Shown: positions 43,542-52,719, counted from the first letter of the stretch. The stretch: 56,925 nucleotides of DNA from Oscillospiraceae bacterium (GCA_015065925.1 SVPL01000010.1:1-56925), one strand, 5' to 3'. Made by a program: numbers and translations. Notes: generated from the letters alone by a model not told the origin.

Positions 43542-44360
43542 ATGCCCCAAATCAATAGCGAAGCAGAGCTCCAAGGCGTTTTTGATTTAACCATAACAAA
43601 AATTGAGGATGTGTACTTTTGCTCCACCTTTACTTGGGCAAGAAGCACACCCTTTGCCCGCCCTAACGACGGCATTGTGTTTTTTACCGAGGGAAGCATA
43701 ACCTACGATTTTGAAGGGGAGAAAATTACTGCCAACAAGGGTGATGTTTTACTCCTGCCAAAGGGACTGTTTTATTCGGGTAAACGCAAGGTAGGGGTTA
43801 AAAACAGTTTTTTTGTTGTGGATTTTGAAACAGATTCTGAATTTTCCTTTGAAGCGCTTGGGCTTTTTAAAGTTTTTACCCCAAAGCATTACGAGCTTTT
43901 TGTAACCCGTTTTGAGGAGCTTTTGAAGCTATGGCAAAGTGGAGATTTAAGTGCAAAAATTGCTCTTAAGGGTAAGCTTTATTCCCTTATTGCCGACCTT
44001 ACAAACAAGTATGTTGAAAACGGTTTGGGTGCCGAGAGTTTTTCAAAAACCAAAAGAATAGCCGATTATATTGATAAAACCTACTCAAAAAGTGATTTAT
44101 CGGTTGAGGATATTTGCAAGGAATTTTATATAAGTCCATCAACCCTTCGCAGAATAATGCTTTCGGCTTATCACAAAACCCCCATTAAGTATATAACCGA
44201 AATTAGAATTAAAAAGGCTAAAAATATGCTTGTTTACGATAATTATTCGGTGAGTACAATAGCCGAAAAATGCGGATTTTCCTCCTCACACTATTTTAGC
44301 AGAATTTTTAAAAAAGAGGTAGGCGTTACGCCTATGGAATATAAAAATATAAAAATTTAA
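43542..44360 (+). CDS. AraC family transcriptional regulator
   Basis: 272 residues. The N-terminal sensor half (GDVLLLPKGLFY, cupin-like) is followed by a C-terminal AraC domain at about 172-272: VEDICKEFYISPSTLRRIM, then KCGFSSSHYFSRIFKKEVG and VTPMEYKN. It is divergent from the glycyl radical enzyme operon and is the obvious candidate to switch it on. It is unusual for this class of metabolic enzyme to be under an AraC regulator of the sugar-type architecture, which may hint at a sugar-derived substrate. Confidence 0.9.
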   Translation: MPQINSEAELQGVFDLTITKIEDVYFCSTFTWARSTPFARPNDGIVFFTEGSITYDFEGEKITANKGDVLLLPKGLFYSGKRKVGVKNSFFVVDFETDSEFSFEALGLFKVFTPKHYELFVTRFEELLKLWQSGDLSAKIALKGKLYSLIADLTNKYVENGLGAESFSKTKRIADYIDKTYSKSDLSVEDICKEFYISPSTLRRIMLSAYHKTPIKYITEIRIKKAKNMLVYDNYSVSTIAEKCGFSSSHYFSRIFKKEVGVTPMEYKNIKI

Positions 44361-44361
44361 G

Positions 44362-44404
44362 AATGCGGAAGAAGTAAAAACCAAAACTTCTTCCGCATTT
44401 TTTT
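44362..44404 (+). terminator. Terminator of AraC gene
   Basis: AATGCGGAAGAAGT (44362-44375) pairs perfectly with ACTTCTTCCGCATT (44386-44399), followed by T residues. Confidence 0.9.
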
Positions 44405-44451
44405 AAAAGTAATTTTATGAGTTTTCGAGCTATTTTAAGCCATTTTTATGT

Positions 44452-45606
44452 TTAGTATTTTACTTCCTCAACGGTGCACTTATGAACAATCTTTAACCGA
44501 TCTATAATGCTTGAACCTCGCACTATGTGAGCAGCACCAACGCAAACAAAGACTTCCTTTCCGGAATTAAGGGCGTTTACTATGTAATCGGTCATAACGT
44601 ATTCTCTGTCGGTATACATTGCGGTGTAGTATTCATTTAGTATTTCGCGCTTTTGTGTGTCAGTTTCATTCATAAGGGCGCTAAGGTCTTGGTTAAGCAG
44701 TTCGCCAAGCTCGGAGGCGTTGCCTTTTCCCCAGAGCCCCATAAGTGTATCAAGCTCAGCTTTAGCAGTATTGCTTTCATAGCCTTTTATGGCATCCTCA
44801 AGCATCTTGGTTTGAAGCGCGTCGGAAAATCCTGCTAACATACTGTATTGTGACTCTGCCGATTCAATTTCTTCAATTTTTTTCTTTTTTTGTTTTGCTC
44901 TGTTCAAAAGGTGGCGGTCTACACCATATTCCGATGCGGCACCCGCCTTTTGGTAGGTGAGATTATCTATCAATGTACTCCACATAACAGGCTTGTAATA
45001 ATCGTTTAATGACGAATTGTACATATTGTTTTTATCAAGAATTTCAACCGCCTTGCGATATATCGAAGCCGCCGAGTCGCCTACAAGGTGGCTTTTGGTA
45101 GAGTAGTTGGGAGAAATTAATTTTGCCATTGCCTTTGTTTGTTCGGCGGTATCCTTTTCAAAGGCAACCAAATCAAATTCAACCGCTAAAGCATCGGCAC
45201 TTTCAAAGGCATTCATTACATAGTCAGGTAAGGGATAGAAGTCCTTTTTGCCAATATGAATGGAGCCAAAAAGCCAAACGATATTTCCTTTTTTATCTGT
45301 AACCTTATAAAGCGTGGGGGTAACCTTACTTTTATTAGTTGTAGAACTTGATGTGTTTTGTTTAGATGTATTGACACTTGATGCTTCCACCGTTGTGGTG
45401 GTCTTTTTTGATGTTGTAGCGGTAGAACTGCTTTGCTTTGTTGCAACCGAGGTTGTGGTTTGCGAAGTTATATCGCTGGTAACATCTAAAGAGCTTATTG
45501 CGGAAGAATTAGAAACGGTTGATTTACTTGAGCTGTCATCACATGCCGAAAGGGTGAAAATCATAATTAAAGCAAGAATAACGGCTAAAATTCTTTTGTA
45601 ATTCAT
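44452..45606 (-). CDS. TraB/GumN family lipoprotein
   Basis: 384 residues. The lipoprotein signal ends with lipobox LSAC (Cys22), followed by a long Ser/Thr-rich linker (about 25-95) that would reach out from the membrane, and a TraB/GumN domain at about 98-384. The domain shows its typical start GNIVWLFGSIHIGKKDFYPL, the central ALAVEFD, and the ending VFVCVGAAHIVRGSSI with the conserved Gly and His. The family resembles the Tiki metal-protease/EreA fold; activity in bacteria is uncertain. Single gene with a perfect promoter (45650-45678). Confidence 0.85.
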   Translation of the reverse strand: MNYKRILAVILALIMIFTLSACDDSSSKSTVSNSSAISSLDVTSDITSQTTTSVATKQSSSTATTSKKTTTTVEASSVNTSKQNTSSSTTNKSKVTPTLYKVTDKKGNIVWLFGSIHIGKKDFYPLPDYVMNAFESADALAVEFDLVAFEKDTAEQTKAMAKLISPNYSTKSHLVGDSAASIYRKAVEILDKNNMYNSSLNDYYKPVMWSTLIDNLTYQKAGAASEYGVDRHLLNRAKQKKKKIEEIESAESQYSMLAGFSDALQTKMLEDAIKGYESNTAKAELDTLMGLWGKGNASELGELLNQDLSALMNETDTQKREILNEYYTAMYTDREYVMTDYIVNALNSGKEVFVCVGAAHIVRGSSIIDRLKIVHKCTVEEVKY

Positions 45607-45649
45607 TTTTCTACCTCTTTTAAAATAAGTTTTTTATTACTATATTTCA

Positions 45650-45678
45650 ATTATACTTTTGATAACAAATTTTGTCAA
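45650..45678 (-). promoter_or_regulatory. Consensus promoter of the TraB/GumN gene
   Basis: On the coding strand TTGACA (45678-45673), 17 bases, TATAAT (45655-45650), with AGAGGTAG as ribosome site. Confidence 0.8.
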
Positions 45679-45734
45679 TATACGAATAGGAACGTATTTT
45701 GTTAATATAGGCATCCTTTAATAATATTTTTATG

Positions 45735-45763
45735 TTGACTAATTTATAATAATATTTTATAAT
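45735..45763 (+). promoter_or_regulatory. Consensus promoter of the GH-A-like glycosidase gene
   Basis: TTGACT at 45735-45740, 17-base spacer, TATAAT at 45758-45763, 33 bases before the ATG at 45797. Confidence 0.8.
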
Positions 45764-45796
45764 GTAAAAAAACAGACCTTCGAAAGGGGTTTTAAT

Positions 45797-47725
45797 ATGT
45801 CAAAATATATTTTAAATGCAGATTTGAATAGTCCTGTGCACAGTAATTTTATAGGCAATGCCGCTGTTTATCACGGATATGCAGGTATGGAGGATGCCAA
45901 CGGCAGAATTTATACCGAGGAGCAATGCGAATTAGAAGCCGACCGCGCCGCCGAGCTTGGCGTGAAAATTGCCCGCACAATGTATAAGCAGAGATTTGCC
46001 GAGTATAATGAGCAAACAGGCAAATGGGATTTCAATACCCACAATATGAATTGTTTTATCAAGTGGTGCGAGCGACTCCAAAAGCGTGGAATTGATGTTG
46101 CAATTCAGGCGGGCTGGAACAATCCCGGGTGTATAAACGGAACCTCGTGGAATTATCATATTCCCGACGGCGAAAATTTAGATTTTAAGGTTGCTATTGC
46201 AGGTTATGTGGAGTGGGTTATTCAAACCCTTAAATACCTTGTTTTTGAAAAGGGTTTAACCAATGTAAAATACCTTATAATGTTTACCGAGTCTCAGAAC
46301 GGCGCAGGAATTCTTCCCAAAGGTTATAATCATTGCTATGATACCTGGTGCGATGCGGTTGAAGCTGTACATAACCGTCTTGTTAAAGAAAATATGCGTC
46401 ATTTGTTTAAAATGGTCGGCCCAAATGAGGGCTCTACCATTAGCTCGATTATGGTTAAATCTGTTGCCGAAAGAACCAAGGATTATATTGATGTTTTTTC
46501 AAGTCATAACTATCTTGGTAGCTGGGCGGGTGAAAATTCAGGCTTTGCACTCGGTGAAACCAATATAGTTTTAAAGGTTGCGGGCGGCAGAATTCAGCAA
46601 AATGTTTTAGTAGAGCCCAATACCGACTATGAAATGACAATTACTATTAAAGCCTTTGCCGAAAACGATAAATATGTAAGCGGTAATATTCTTTTTGGTG
46701 CTTTTGAGCCCGACAATTTTTTACAGGGGAATTATTTTTCTGCAGGCGGCGAACCCACAACAAGACTAAATTTAAAATCCACTAAAATGGTAGATGCAAC
46801 AGAGCTTACCACCGATTGGCTGGAATTTTCTCATACCTTTAATACAGGTGATGCAAGTGAAGTCTGCATAGGTGTTTTCGGTGACATTAAGCCGGATGAA
46901 ATGGGTGCATATCTTAAAAAAGTTGTTGTTACCAAAAAGGGTGAAGATAAAAATCTGCTTAATAACCCTGATTTTGCAGATCCAAACTTATGCTATCTGG
47001 CAGATACTCCTTTTAAAACCTCAAAATGGGGTTGGCTTTCTATGTCGGCAGGTCTTGCCTCATCCAACGCCTATTACGATTGGCACCGTTGGGTGAAAAC
47101 CGCCTTGCAGTATGTACCTGAAGGCAAGGAATTTTGGTTTGATGAATACAATGTTAACGGTATGCATATGGATAAACACTATGACACAATATATGCTACC
47201 CGTCTTGCTGCAGCTATGCTTGCCCTTATGACATCGGGTGCACAAACAAGTATTATGTGGACCTTGTTTGACCAATTATGGCCTAATAGTCATTCAGAAG
47301 GCAGAGATTGTTGGCACGACGGTGAACATTGTTGGGGAGTTATGCCAACCTTATTTAAATCAAAAACACCTCATCCCTCGTTCTATGCTACGGGACTTAT
47401 GTTTAAATATATGGGCGGTAGCGAAGGTACAAAGGTTTATGAGCTGACGGGCGGCGATCCAATATTTGGCGCTATTACCGTGTCACCCGAGGGGAAAATC
47501 GGTATTGCCGTTATAAATACCTTTGACGGTGAGCGTGATTTTGAGCTTAATTTAAGTAAGACTCTTGGCGGAGTAAAACTTAAAAAGAGAATTTACAACC
47601 CTGCAACCATAAAGCCTGATGAGGAGGCAAAACAGCTTTCTCCTATAGGCGAGATAGTGGTGGATAATAAGTTATCCGATACCATCCCGTCATATGCTGT
47701 TGTAGTTTATAGCAATATAGATTGA
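45797..47725 (+). CDS. GH-A clan-like glycosidase with inserted CBM-like domain
   Basis: 642 residues, no signal peptide, so cytoplasmic. The N-terminal half (1-245) and the part from about 415 to 560 look like one TIM barrel, with candidate acid/base Glu165 in MFTESQNGAG and candidate nucleophile Glu450 in FWFDEYNVNG. Between them, at about 252-412, is a jelly-roll-like domain (QQNVLVEPNTDYEMTI, TTDWLEFSHTF, LNNPDFADPN), splitting the barrel. A short beta domain closes the protein (GKIGIAVINTFDGERDFEL). The Thr before the acid/base Glu, where clan A usually has Asn, is unusual. GH39 or a related family is possible; I cannot assign one. Single gene with promoter and terminator. Confidence 0.7.
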   Translation: MSKYILNADLNSPVHSNFIGNAAVYHGYAGMEDANGRIYTEEQCELEADRAAELGVKIARTMYKQRFAEYNEQTGKWDFNTHNMNCFIKWCERLQKRGIDVAIQAGWNNPGCINGTSWNYHIPDGENLDFKVAIAGYVEWVIQTLKYLVFEKGLTNVKYLIMFTESQNGAGILPKGYNHCYDTWCDAVEAVHNRLVKENMRHLFKMVGPNEGSTISSIMVKSVAERTKDYIDVFSSHNYLGSWAGENSGFALGETNIVLKVAGGRIQQNVLVEPNTDYEMTITIKAFAENDKYVSGNILFGAFEPDNFLQGNYFSAGGEPTTRLNLKSTKMVDATELTTDWLEFSHTFNTGDASEVCIGVFGDIKPDEMGAYLKKVVVTKKGEDKNLLNNPDFADPNLCYLADTPFKTSKWGWLSMSAGLASSNAYYDWHRWVKTALQYVPEGKEFWFDEYNVNGMHMDKHYDTIYATRLAAAMLALMTSGAQTSIMWTLFDQLWPNSHSEGRDCWHDGEHCWGVMPTLFKSKTPHPSFYATGLMFKYMGGSEGTKVYELTGGDPIFGAITVSPEGKIGIAVINTFDGERDFELNLSKTLGGVKLKKRIYNPATIKPDEEAKQLSPIGEIVVDNKLSDTIPSYAVVVYSNID

Positions 47726-47731
47726 TTTTTT

Positions 47732-47780
47732 AAAACCGAATGTAAATCTACTGATTGTGTGGAGTTGCATTCGGTTTTTT
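47732..47780 (+). terminator. Terminator of the glycosidase gene
   Basis: AAAACCGAATG (47732-47742) pairs perfectly with CATTCGGTTTT (47768-47778), followed by T residues. Confidence 0.75.
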
Positions 47781-47816
47781 ATAGGTTATTTTGCATTAAT
47801 TTTTTAATGTTTTGCC

Positions 47817-47845
47817 TTGATTTTATTAATATAGTATGGTATAAT
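47817..47845 (+). promoter_or_regulatory. Promoter of the capsule/exopolysaccharide operon
   Basis: TTGATT at 47817-47822, 17-base spacer, TATAAT at 47840-47845; 63 bases of leader before the ATG at 47909. Confidence 0.65.
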
Positions 47846-47908
47846 AATCTCGTATAATTATATCAAGTTTGACTTAATTGGTTAAACTGAAGGAGAGTTC
47901 CCTTAAAA

Positions 47909-48691
47909 ATGAGCAAAAATGAAGTTAATGTATCAGGAAATAATTATAATAATGGCGTTAATAACGATTATTATACAATTGACATTTTACATATAATAAA
48001 ATTCATAGTACAAAGATTTTGGGTTATTATTGTATCGGGAATTTTGGCGGCTGCAATAGGCTTTTGTATTTCTGCTTTCTTAATAACTCCAAAGTATTCA
48101 TCATCTATAATGCTTTATGTAAATAATAGTTCGTTCTCACTTGGAAACACAAGCTTTAGTATAAGCTCCTCTGAGATTACTGCAGCTCAAAGTCTTGTAA
48201 AAACCTATGGAGAAATACTTAGCAATCGCACCACCTTAGAGCGTGTTATTGAAAAAGCCGATGTAAAATATGATTATGAAGAGCTTTCTGAAATGATAGT
48301 TTCTTCTCCATCTAATAACACCGAAATTATGCGTGTTACGGTAACCACAAGCAATCCCTACGAAGCCTCTAACATAGCTAATTGCATTGCCGAGGTTCTA
48401 CCTGTTAGAATTTCCGAAATTGTTGATGGTGCTTCTATGGCTGTTGTTGATTCGGCAATACCCGAGCTTCAAAAAATTTCTCCAAGTATCACAAAATATA
48501 CGGCTATAGGTTTAGTGCTTGGCGGAATATTATCTGTAATTATATTGATGATATTTGCATTGCTTGATAACACCATTCACGATGAAGAATATATTCTTAA
48601 TACCTACAAATACCCCATTCTTGCAAAGGTGCCTAGCCTTACAAGTGCAAGCGGCAAGCAATATGCTTACTATTCTTCGCATAGGCGTTAG
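47909..48691 (+). CDS. Wzz/CpsC-type chain length regulator
   Basis: 260 residues. Two membrane helices (about 33-55 and 202-223) flank an extracytoplasmic domain, the layout of polysaccharide co-polymerases. The conserved Wzz start VIIVSGILAAAIGF and the proximal segment LITPKYSSSIMLYV are visible. In Gram-positive bacteria this protein activates the partner tyrosine kinase encoded next and controls polymer length. First gene of the operon. Most of it shows typical spacing to the kinase gene (26 bases). Confidence 0.9.
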   Translation: MSKNEVNVSGNNYNNGVNNDYYTIDILHIIKFIVQRFWVIIVSGILAAAIGFCISAFLITPKYSSSIMLYVNNSSFSLGNTSFSISSSEITAAQSLVKTYGEILSNRTTLERVIEKADVKYDYEELSEMIVSSPSNNTEIMRVTVTTSNPYEASNIANCIAEVLPVRISEIVDGASMAVVDSAIPELQKISPSITKYTAIGLVLGGILSVIILMIFALLDNTIHDEEYILNTYKYPILAKVPSLTSASGKQYAYYSSHRR

Positions 48692-48717
48692 TTTTTAATG
48701 AAAGGATGGGAAGATAA

Positions 48718-49482
48718 ATGGGATTTTTTAAAAAGAAAAGAAAAAATACTCCTTTTACCACAAGTGAGGTACAAAAAACTTTACATAAAAATTTAGAATT
48801 TACTGCGGTGGAGCAGTATAAATTATTAAGAACCAATTTGGATTTTACATTACCCGAAGATGAAAAATGTCCTGTAATCGGTGTTACAAGCTCAATGCGC
48901 GGTGAGGGTAAAAGCACTACGGCAATTAATCTTTCTTATGTTCTCGCCGAAAAGGGCAGTAAAGTACTTTTGATAGACGGCGACCTTAGAATACCGTCTA
49001 TTGCTAAAAAAATGGGTATCGACAGCTCAATGGGGCTTACCGATATACTTATGGGTAAAGGGGCTCAAATTTCGGATTTTCAGTCTACCCTTTTAAATAA
49101 TTGGTATATTTTGCCTTCGGGTGAAATACCACCAAATCCTTCGGAATTGTTGGGCTCTAACCGAATGGAGAGCATACTTTCCAGTTTAAGAGAGAAATTT
49201 GATTATATTATTATTGACCTTCCGCCGGTTAATATTGTTTCAGATGCTCTATCAATTTCAAGTCTTATAACAGGTATGATTGTTGTTATTCGTGAAGATT
49301 ATACCGAGAAAAAAGATTTGGAGCATTGCTTCAGGCAACTCAATCTTTCCAATGTTAATATTTTGGGTTGTGTTATGAATGAAGCAAAGAGTGAAGGGGG
49401 CTCATATGGTAAATACAAAAAATACAGATACTATAAAAGGTATAAGTATTATAAGCAAGCCCCTTACGGTGAAGCCGAGTGA
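48718..49482 (+). CDS. CpsD-type bacterial tyrosine kinase
   Basis: Cytoplasmic BY-kinase that works with the Wzz-like adaptor to control capsule or exopolysaccharide assembly. Walker A in SSMRGEGKSTT (about 58-68), Walker A' in VLLIDGDLR, and Walker B in IIIDLPP are present. The C-terminus is an unusually dense tyrosine cluster, with ten Tyr in the last 28 residues (YGKYKKYRYYKRYKYY), the autophosphorylation site. The stop codon overlaps the GTG start of the phosphatase gene. Confidence 0.92.
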   Translation: MGFFKKKRKNTPFTTSEVQKTLHKNLEFTAVEQYKLLRTNLDFTLPEDEKCPVIGVTSSMRGEGKSTTAINLSYVLAEKGSKVLLIDGDLRIPSIAKKMGIDSSMGLTDILMGKGAQISDFQSTLLNNWYILPSGEIPPNPSELLGSNRMESILSSLREKFDYIIIDLPPVNIVSDALSISSLITGMIVVIREDYTEKKDLEHCFRQLNLSNVNILGCVMNEAKSEGGSYGKYKKYRYYKRYKYYKQAPYGEAE

Positions 49483-50168
49483 TAGATTGGCACAGTCATA
49501 TTCTCCCAAGGGTTGATGACGGAAGCCGTGATGTAGAGGAAAGCAAAGGACTTCTTGAATTATTGGCGGAGCAGGGAGTAACAACGGTTGTGGCAACACC
49601 CCATTTTATAGCGGATAATGAATCGGTTTTTAGGTTTATTGAACGCAGAAATGCGGCTTATGATGAATTAAAAAACAGCGGTACACCTAAAAACCTTAAG
49701 ATTTTTTTGGGTGCAGAGGTTAAGTATTATTCGGGAATAAGTCGTTTGGAGGAGCTGCGTAGACTCTGTATTGAAAAAACAGGGCTGCTCCTTATAGAAA
49801 TGCCCATAGCAAGCTGGACGGAATACACCGTAAAGGAGCTTGTTGAAATAGCAACTACAAAAAACATTGTTTTAATTCTTGCTCATATTGAAAGGGCTTT
49901 AAAGTTTCAATCCTCCAAAACAATGCAAAGGCTTATTAATGCAGGCGTATTAATGCAAGCGAATGCTGATTTTTTTACAAATGCGCGTACCAAACGCAAG
50001 GCGTTGAAGCTTTTAAAGAATGGCGGTATACAGCTTTTGGGTTCGGATTGTCACAGTCTTGATGAAAGGCCGCCTGAAATCGGTAATGCGTATGAGATTA
50101 TAAGACGCAAATTCGGTGAAGATTTTATAAGTAGCTTTAACAAGTATGGTAATTCTGTACTTGAATAA
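49479..50168 (+). CDS. CpsB/YwqE-type tyrosine phosphatase (PHP family)
   Basis: Metal-dependent phosphatase that dephosphorylates the CpsD-like kinase. The PHP signature is at the very start, DWHSHILPRVDDGSR (residues 3-17), with further metal ligands in ATPHFI, EVKY, LAHIERA and GSDCHS. 229 residues. It begins with GTG overlapping the kinase stop, giving tightly coupled translation. The operon order kinase-phosphatase is as in many Firmicutes capsule loci. Confidence 0.9.
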   Translation: MIDWHSHILPRVDDGSRDVEESKGLLELLAEQGVTTVVATPHFIADNESVFRFIERRNAAYDELKNSGTPKNLKIFLGAEVKYYSGISRLEELRRLCIEKTGLLLIEMPIASWTEYTVKELVEIATTKNIVLILAHIERALKFQSSKTMQRLINAGVLMQANADFFTNARTKRKALKLLKNGGIQLLGSDCHSLDERPPEIGNAYEIIRRKFGEDFISSFNKYGNSVLE

Positions 50169-50209
50169 TTTAAAAAATCATAATTATTTTTTGAAAGGAT
50201 GATTTTAAG

Positions 50210-50821
50210 ATGAAAAAATTATTATCTGTATGTTTGGTTTTGGTAATGGTAATATGTTTTGGTGTTACCGCATTGGCTGAGGGTGGTTTTGTAAACAGTC
50301 CTTCTCTTAACTCTGCACCTCAATTAGAGGGTGACGATTCAACAGTAATAATCACACCTTATTCTGAGCGTCACACTCTTCCCGATGCAGAACGCAAGGC
50401 TTTGGAAGATGCTTACGAGTCTATTAATCAGGCTGAAAGTCTTAGTGATTTGAATGAAAAGCTTAGTGGAAATCTTGCTGTAAGCGATTTGTTTAATATC
50501 AGCTCTAATTCTTCAAAAGCACAAAGCTTAGTTTTAAAGGCTGATACCCTTGATAACTTCAAAGCCTTAATGGTATATGTTGACGGAGAATGGAAAATCG
50601 TTGATGCTAAGATTAAAGACGGCAAGCTTGTGTTTACTGCTAATGATTTTGGACCTTATGCAATAGTTGTGAATACAGATGGTACTAAATCTCCTCAAAC
50701 AGGTATTAATGAAGTGGCAAATACCTCAAGCACATCTTTTGTGGTTTACGGTATAGTTATGCTTGCTTCTGCTTGCGGCGCATTCTTTATGTGGCAGAAA
50801 TCTAAAAAGTACTCTGCTTAA
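50210..50821 (+). CDS. Sortase-anchored small surface protein (SPQTG motif)
   Basis: 203 residues: signal peptide ending ALAEG (about 1-23), a central domain of about 130 residues with a mixed helical and beta pattern (LPDAERKALEDAYESINQ, then VYVDGEWKIVDAKIKDG), a sorting signal SPQTG at 161-165, a membrane helix at about 177-196, and the basic tail KSKKYSA. (S/N)PxTG signals are used in Clostridioides difficile and relatives instead of LPxTG. No sortase gene is in this window. It lies inside the polysaccharide operon, between the phosphatase and the LCP gene. The central domain is not one I can name. Confidence 0.78.
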   Translation: MKKLLSVCLVLVMVICFGVTALAEGGFVNSPSLNSAPQLEGDDSTVIITPYSERHTLPDAERKALEDAYESINQAESLSDLNEKLSGNLAVSDLFNISSNSSKAQSLVLKADTLDNFKALMVYVDGEWKIVDAKIKDGKLVFTANDFGPYAIVVNTDGTKSPQTGINEVANTSSTSFVVYGIVMLASACGAFFMWQKSKKYSA

Positions 50822-50904
50822 AATAAGTATAGATTATAAATTAATATATCTAACCCTGTGATTCAAGCTAACTACCTGAATTATGCTAAAAAAGGATTGT
50901 AATT

Positions 50905-51897
50905 ATGGGAAAATCAAAGAGAGATAGAAGTAAATATTTTAAATATGCCGCTTTGGTATTCGTAATAATTTTCTTTATTTCCGGCGCTTTGTTGCTTTTA
51001 AGAATTTGGGATAAGCAACAAGGCGAATTTCCCGTGTATGAGTCTGAAGAAATAGCCATAGAATTTGGTGGCAAGGAGTATGTTTTAAAGGAAAATATTG
51101 AGTCATTTTTGGTTATTGGTTTGGATAAAAAAGCCGATTTTGTTAGTTCCGATTCGTACATTAATGACCAAAGTGCGGATTTTTTAATGCTTTTTGTTTT
51201 TGATAATACTTCAAAAAAATTCAGTGCCATTCAAATAAATCGCGATACAATGACCGATGTTAACATCTTAGGAGTTAATGGCAACAAAATAGACAGCACC
51301 GTTAAACAAATAGCTTTGGCACATACCTATGGTAACGGTAAGGAAGTTAGTTGCCGCAATACTATGGACGCCGTTTCAGGGCTTTTGTTAGACTCTAAAG
51401 TGAACCATTATATCTCTTTTGCTTTAGATTCGGTGCTTGTATTTAACGACTTGGTTGGCGGAGTTGAGCTTACGGTGTTGGATGATTTTACGGGAGTGGA
51501 TGATACTCTTCAAAAAGGGCAGACCGTTACCTTAACAAACGAACAGGCACTTAAATATGTTCAAAGCCGAAAAGGGCTTGAGGAAGACGATAATCTTTCC
51601 AGAATGGAAAGGCAAAAGCAGTTTGTAAATGCGCTTTATAATAAAACGCTTCAAGCCGTTAAAAAAGATGAGAACTTCACTGTAGATGCTTCCTTAAAAT
51701 TGGCGGAGTATATTGTATCAGATAGGTCGGTAACTCAGCTTCGTGAATTTGCTAATAAATTTACCGAGTATGAATTTTTAGGCATTTGTGATATAAATGG
51801 AGAATCCAAAAAAGGCGAAGAGTTTATGGAATTTTATGCCGATATAGATTCCGTAACAGAATTAGTTGTTGAGACTTTTTATAAATTAAAAGGGTAG
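50905..51897 (+). CDS. LytR-CpsA-Psr (LCP) family ligase
   Basis: 330 residues. A short cytoplasmic start and one membrane helix (about 13-35) are followed by an extracellular LCP domain with FLVIGLDKK, SADFLMLFVFD, AIQINRDTM, FALDSVLVFNDLVGGVEL, QALKYVQSRKGLEEDD and SRMERQKQF, including the Arg and Asp residues that bind the polyprenyl phosphate. LCP enzymes attach capsule or teichoic polymers to peptidoglycan. In this operon it would anchor the polymer made by the neighbouring transferases. Confidence 0.92.
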   Translation: MGKSKRDRSKYFKYAALVFVIIFFISGALLLLRIWDKQQGEFPVYESEEIAIEFGGKEYVLKENIESFLVIGLDKKADFVSSDSYINDQSADFLMLFVFDNTSKKFSAIQINRDTMTDVNILGVNGNKIDSTVKQIALAHTYGNGKEVSCRNTMDAVSGLLLDSKVNHYISFALDSVLVFNDLVGGVELTVLDDFTGVDDTLQKGQTVTLTNEQALKYVQSRKGLEEDDNLSRMERQKQFVNALYNKTLQAVKKDENFTVDASLKLAEYIVSDRSVTQLREFANKFTEYEFLGICDINGESKKGEEFMEFYADIDSVTELVVETFYKLKG

Positions 51898-51926
51898 GTA
51901 TTACAAGACGAAAGGAAGTGCGCTAA

Positions 51927-52622
51927 ATGACGGAGATTGAGAGCCAAATAGCTAACAATATCCCCCCAATACCTGTTATAGCTCCGTATGAGCGTTGCGA
52001 TGAAATATATATAGAAGATTTGGGTAATATTCATACTTCTAAACAATATGCCTTTTTTAAAAGAGTTTTTGATATAGTTTTTTCGGTTATTGCGCTAATA
52101 ATATTGGCGTTACCTATGTTAATTATTTCCTTAGTTATTAAATCAACTTCAAAGGGCTCTGTTTTTTACAGGCAGGAACGTTTAGGCTTAAACGGTAAGA
52201 AATTCGATATAATTAAATTTCGAACTATGGATATGGACGCAGAAAAGGATGGTTGTAGGTGGTCTGATGGTGATGATGACCCACGAATAACAACCGTAGG
52301 TAAGTTTTTAAGAAAAAGCAGGTTAGACGAACTACCACAGTTTTGGTGCATCTTAAAGGGTGAAATGAGTGTGATTGGACCGCGACCTGAAAGAGAATGT
52401 TTTTATATTGAGTTTGAAGAATATATTCATGGTTTTAATCAAAGATTGAAGGTTAAACCGGGTCTCACAGGATTAGCGCAGGTTAAAGGCGGTTATTATT
52501 TAAGGCCCGAAGAAAAAATAATATACGATGTTGATTACATAAAAAACAGAAGTATTTGGTTGGAGCTTAGAATTTTGTTTTGTACTATTAAGGTACTTTT
52601 TAAATTTGAAGGCGCTAAGTAG
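51927..52622 (+). CDS. Initiating phosphoglycosyl transferase (CpsE/PglC-like)
   Basis: 231 residues. One membrane re-entrant or transmembrane helix (about 40-70) is followed by the bacterial sugar-transferase domain: VFYRQERLGLNGKKFDIIKF, then RTMDMDAEKDG, SRLDELPQFWCILKGEMS, VIGPRP and KPGLTGLAQV. It transfers a sugar phosphate from a nucleotide sugar to undecaprenyl phosphate, starting each repeat unit. The large N-terminal four-helix part of WbaP-like enzymes is absent, so it is the minimal monotopic type. The sugar is not readable. Confidence 0.92.
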   Translation: MTEIESQIANNIPPIPVIAPYERCDEIYIEDLGNIHTSKQYAFFKRVFDIVFSVIALIILALPMLIISLVIKSTSKGSVFYRQERLGLNGKKFDIIKFRTMDMDAEKDGCRWSDGDDDPRITTVGKFLRKSRLDELPQFWCILKGEMSVIGPRPERECFYIEFEEYIHGFNQRLKVKPGLTGLAQVKGGYYLRPEEKIIYDVDYIKNRSIWLELRILFCTIKVLFKFEGAK

Positions 52623-52719
52623 TTTTAAAGGCAAAATATTATCAAGCTTTGTAATAGCTTGCGGCGAAAAGCGAATGCTTATTGGTTATATGTGATTAAA
52701 AGAAGCGTTGGAGGTTTAT

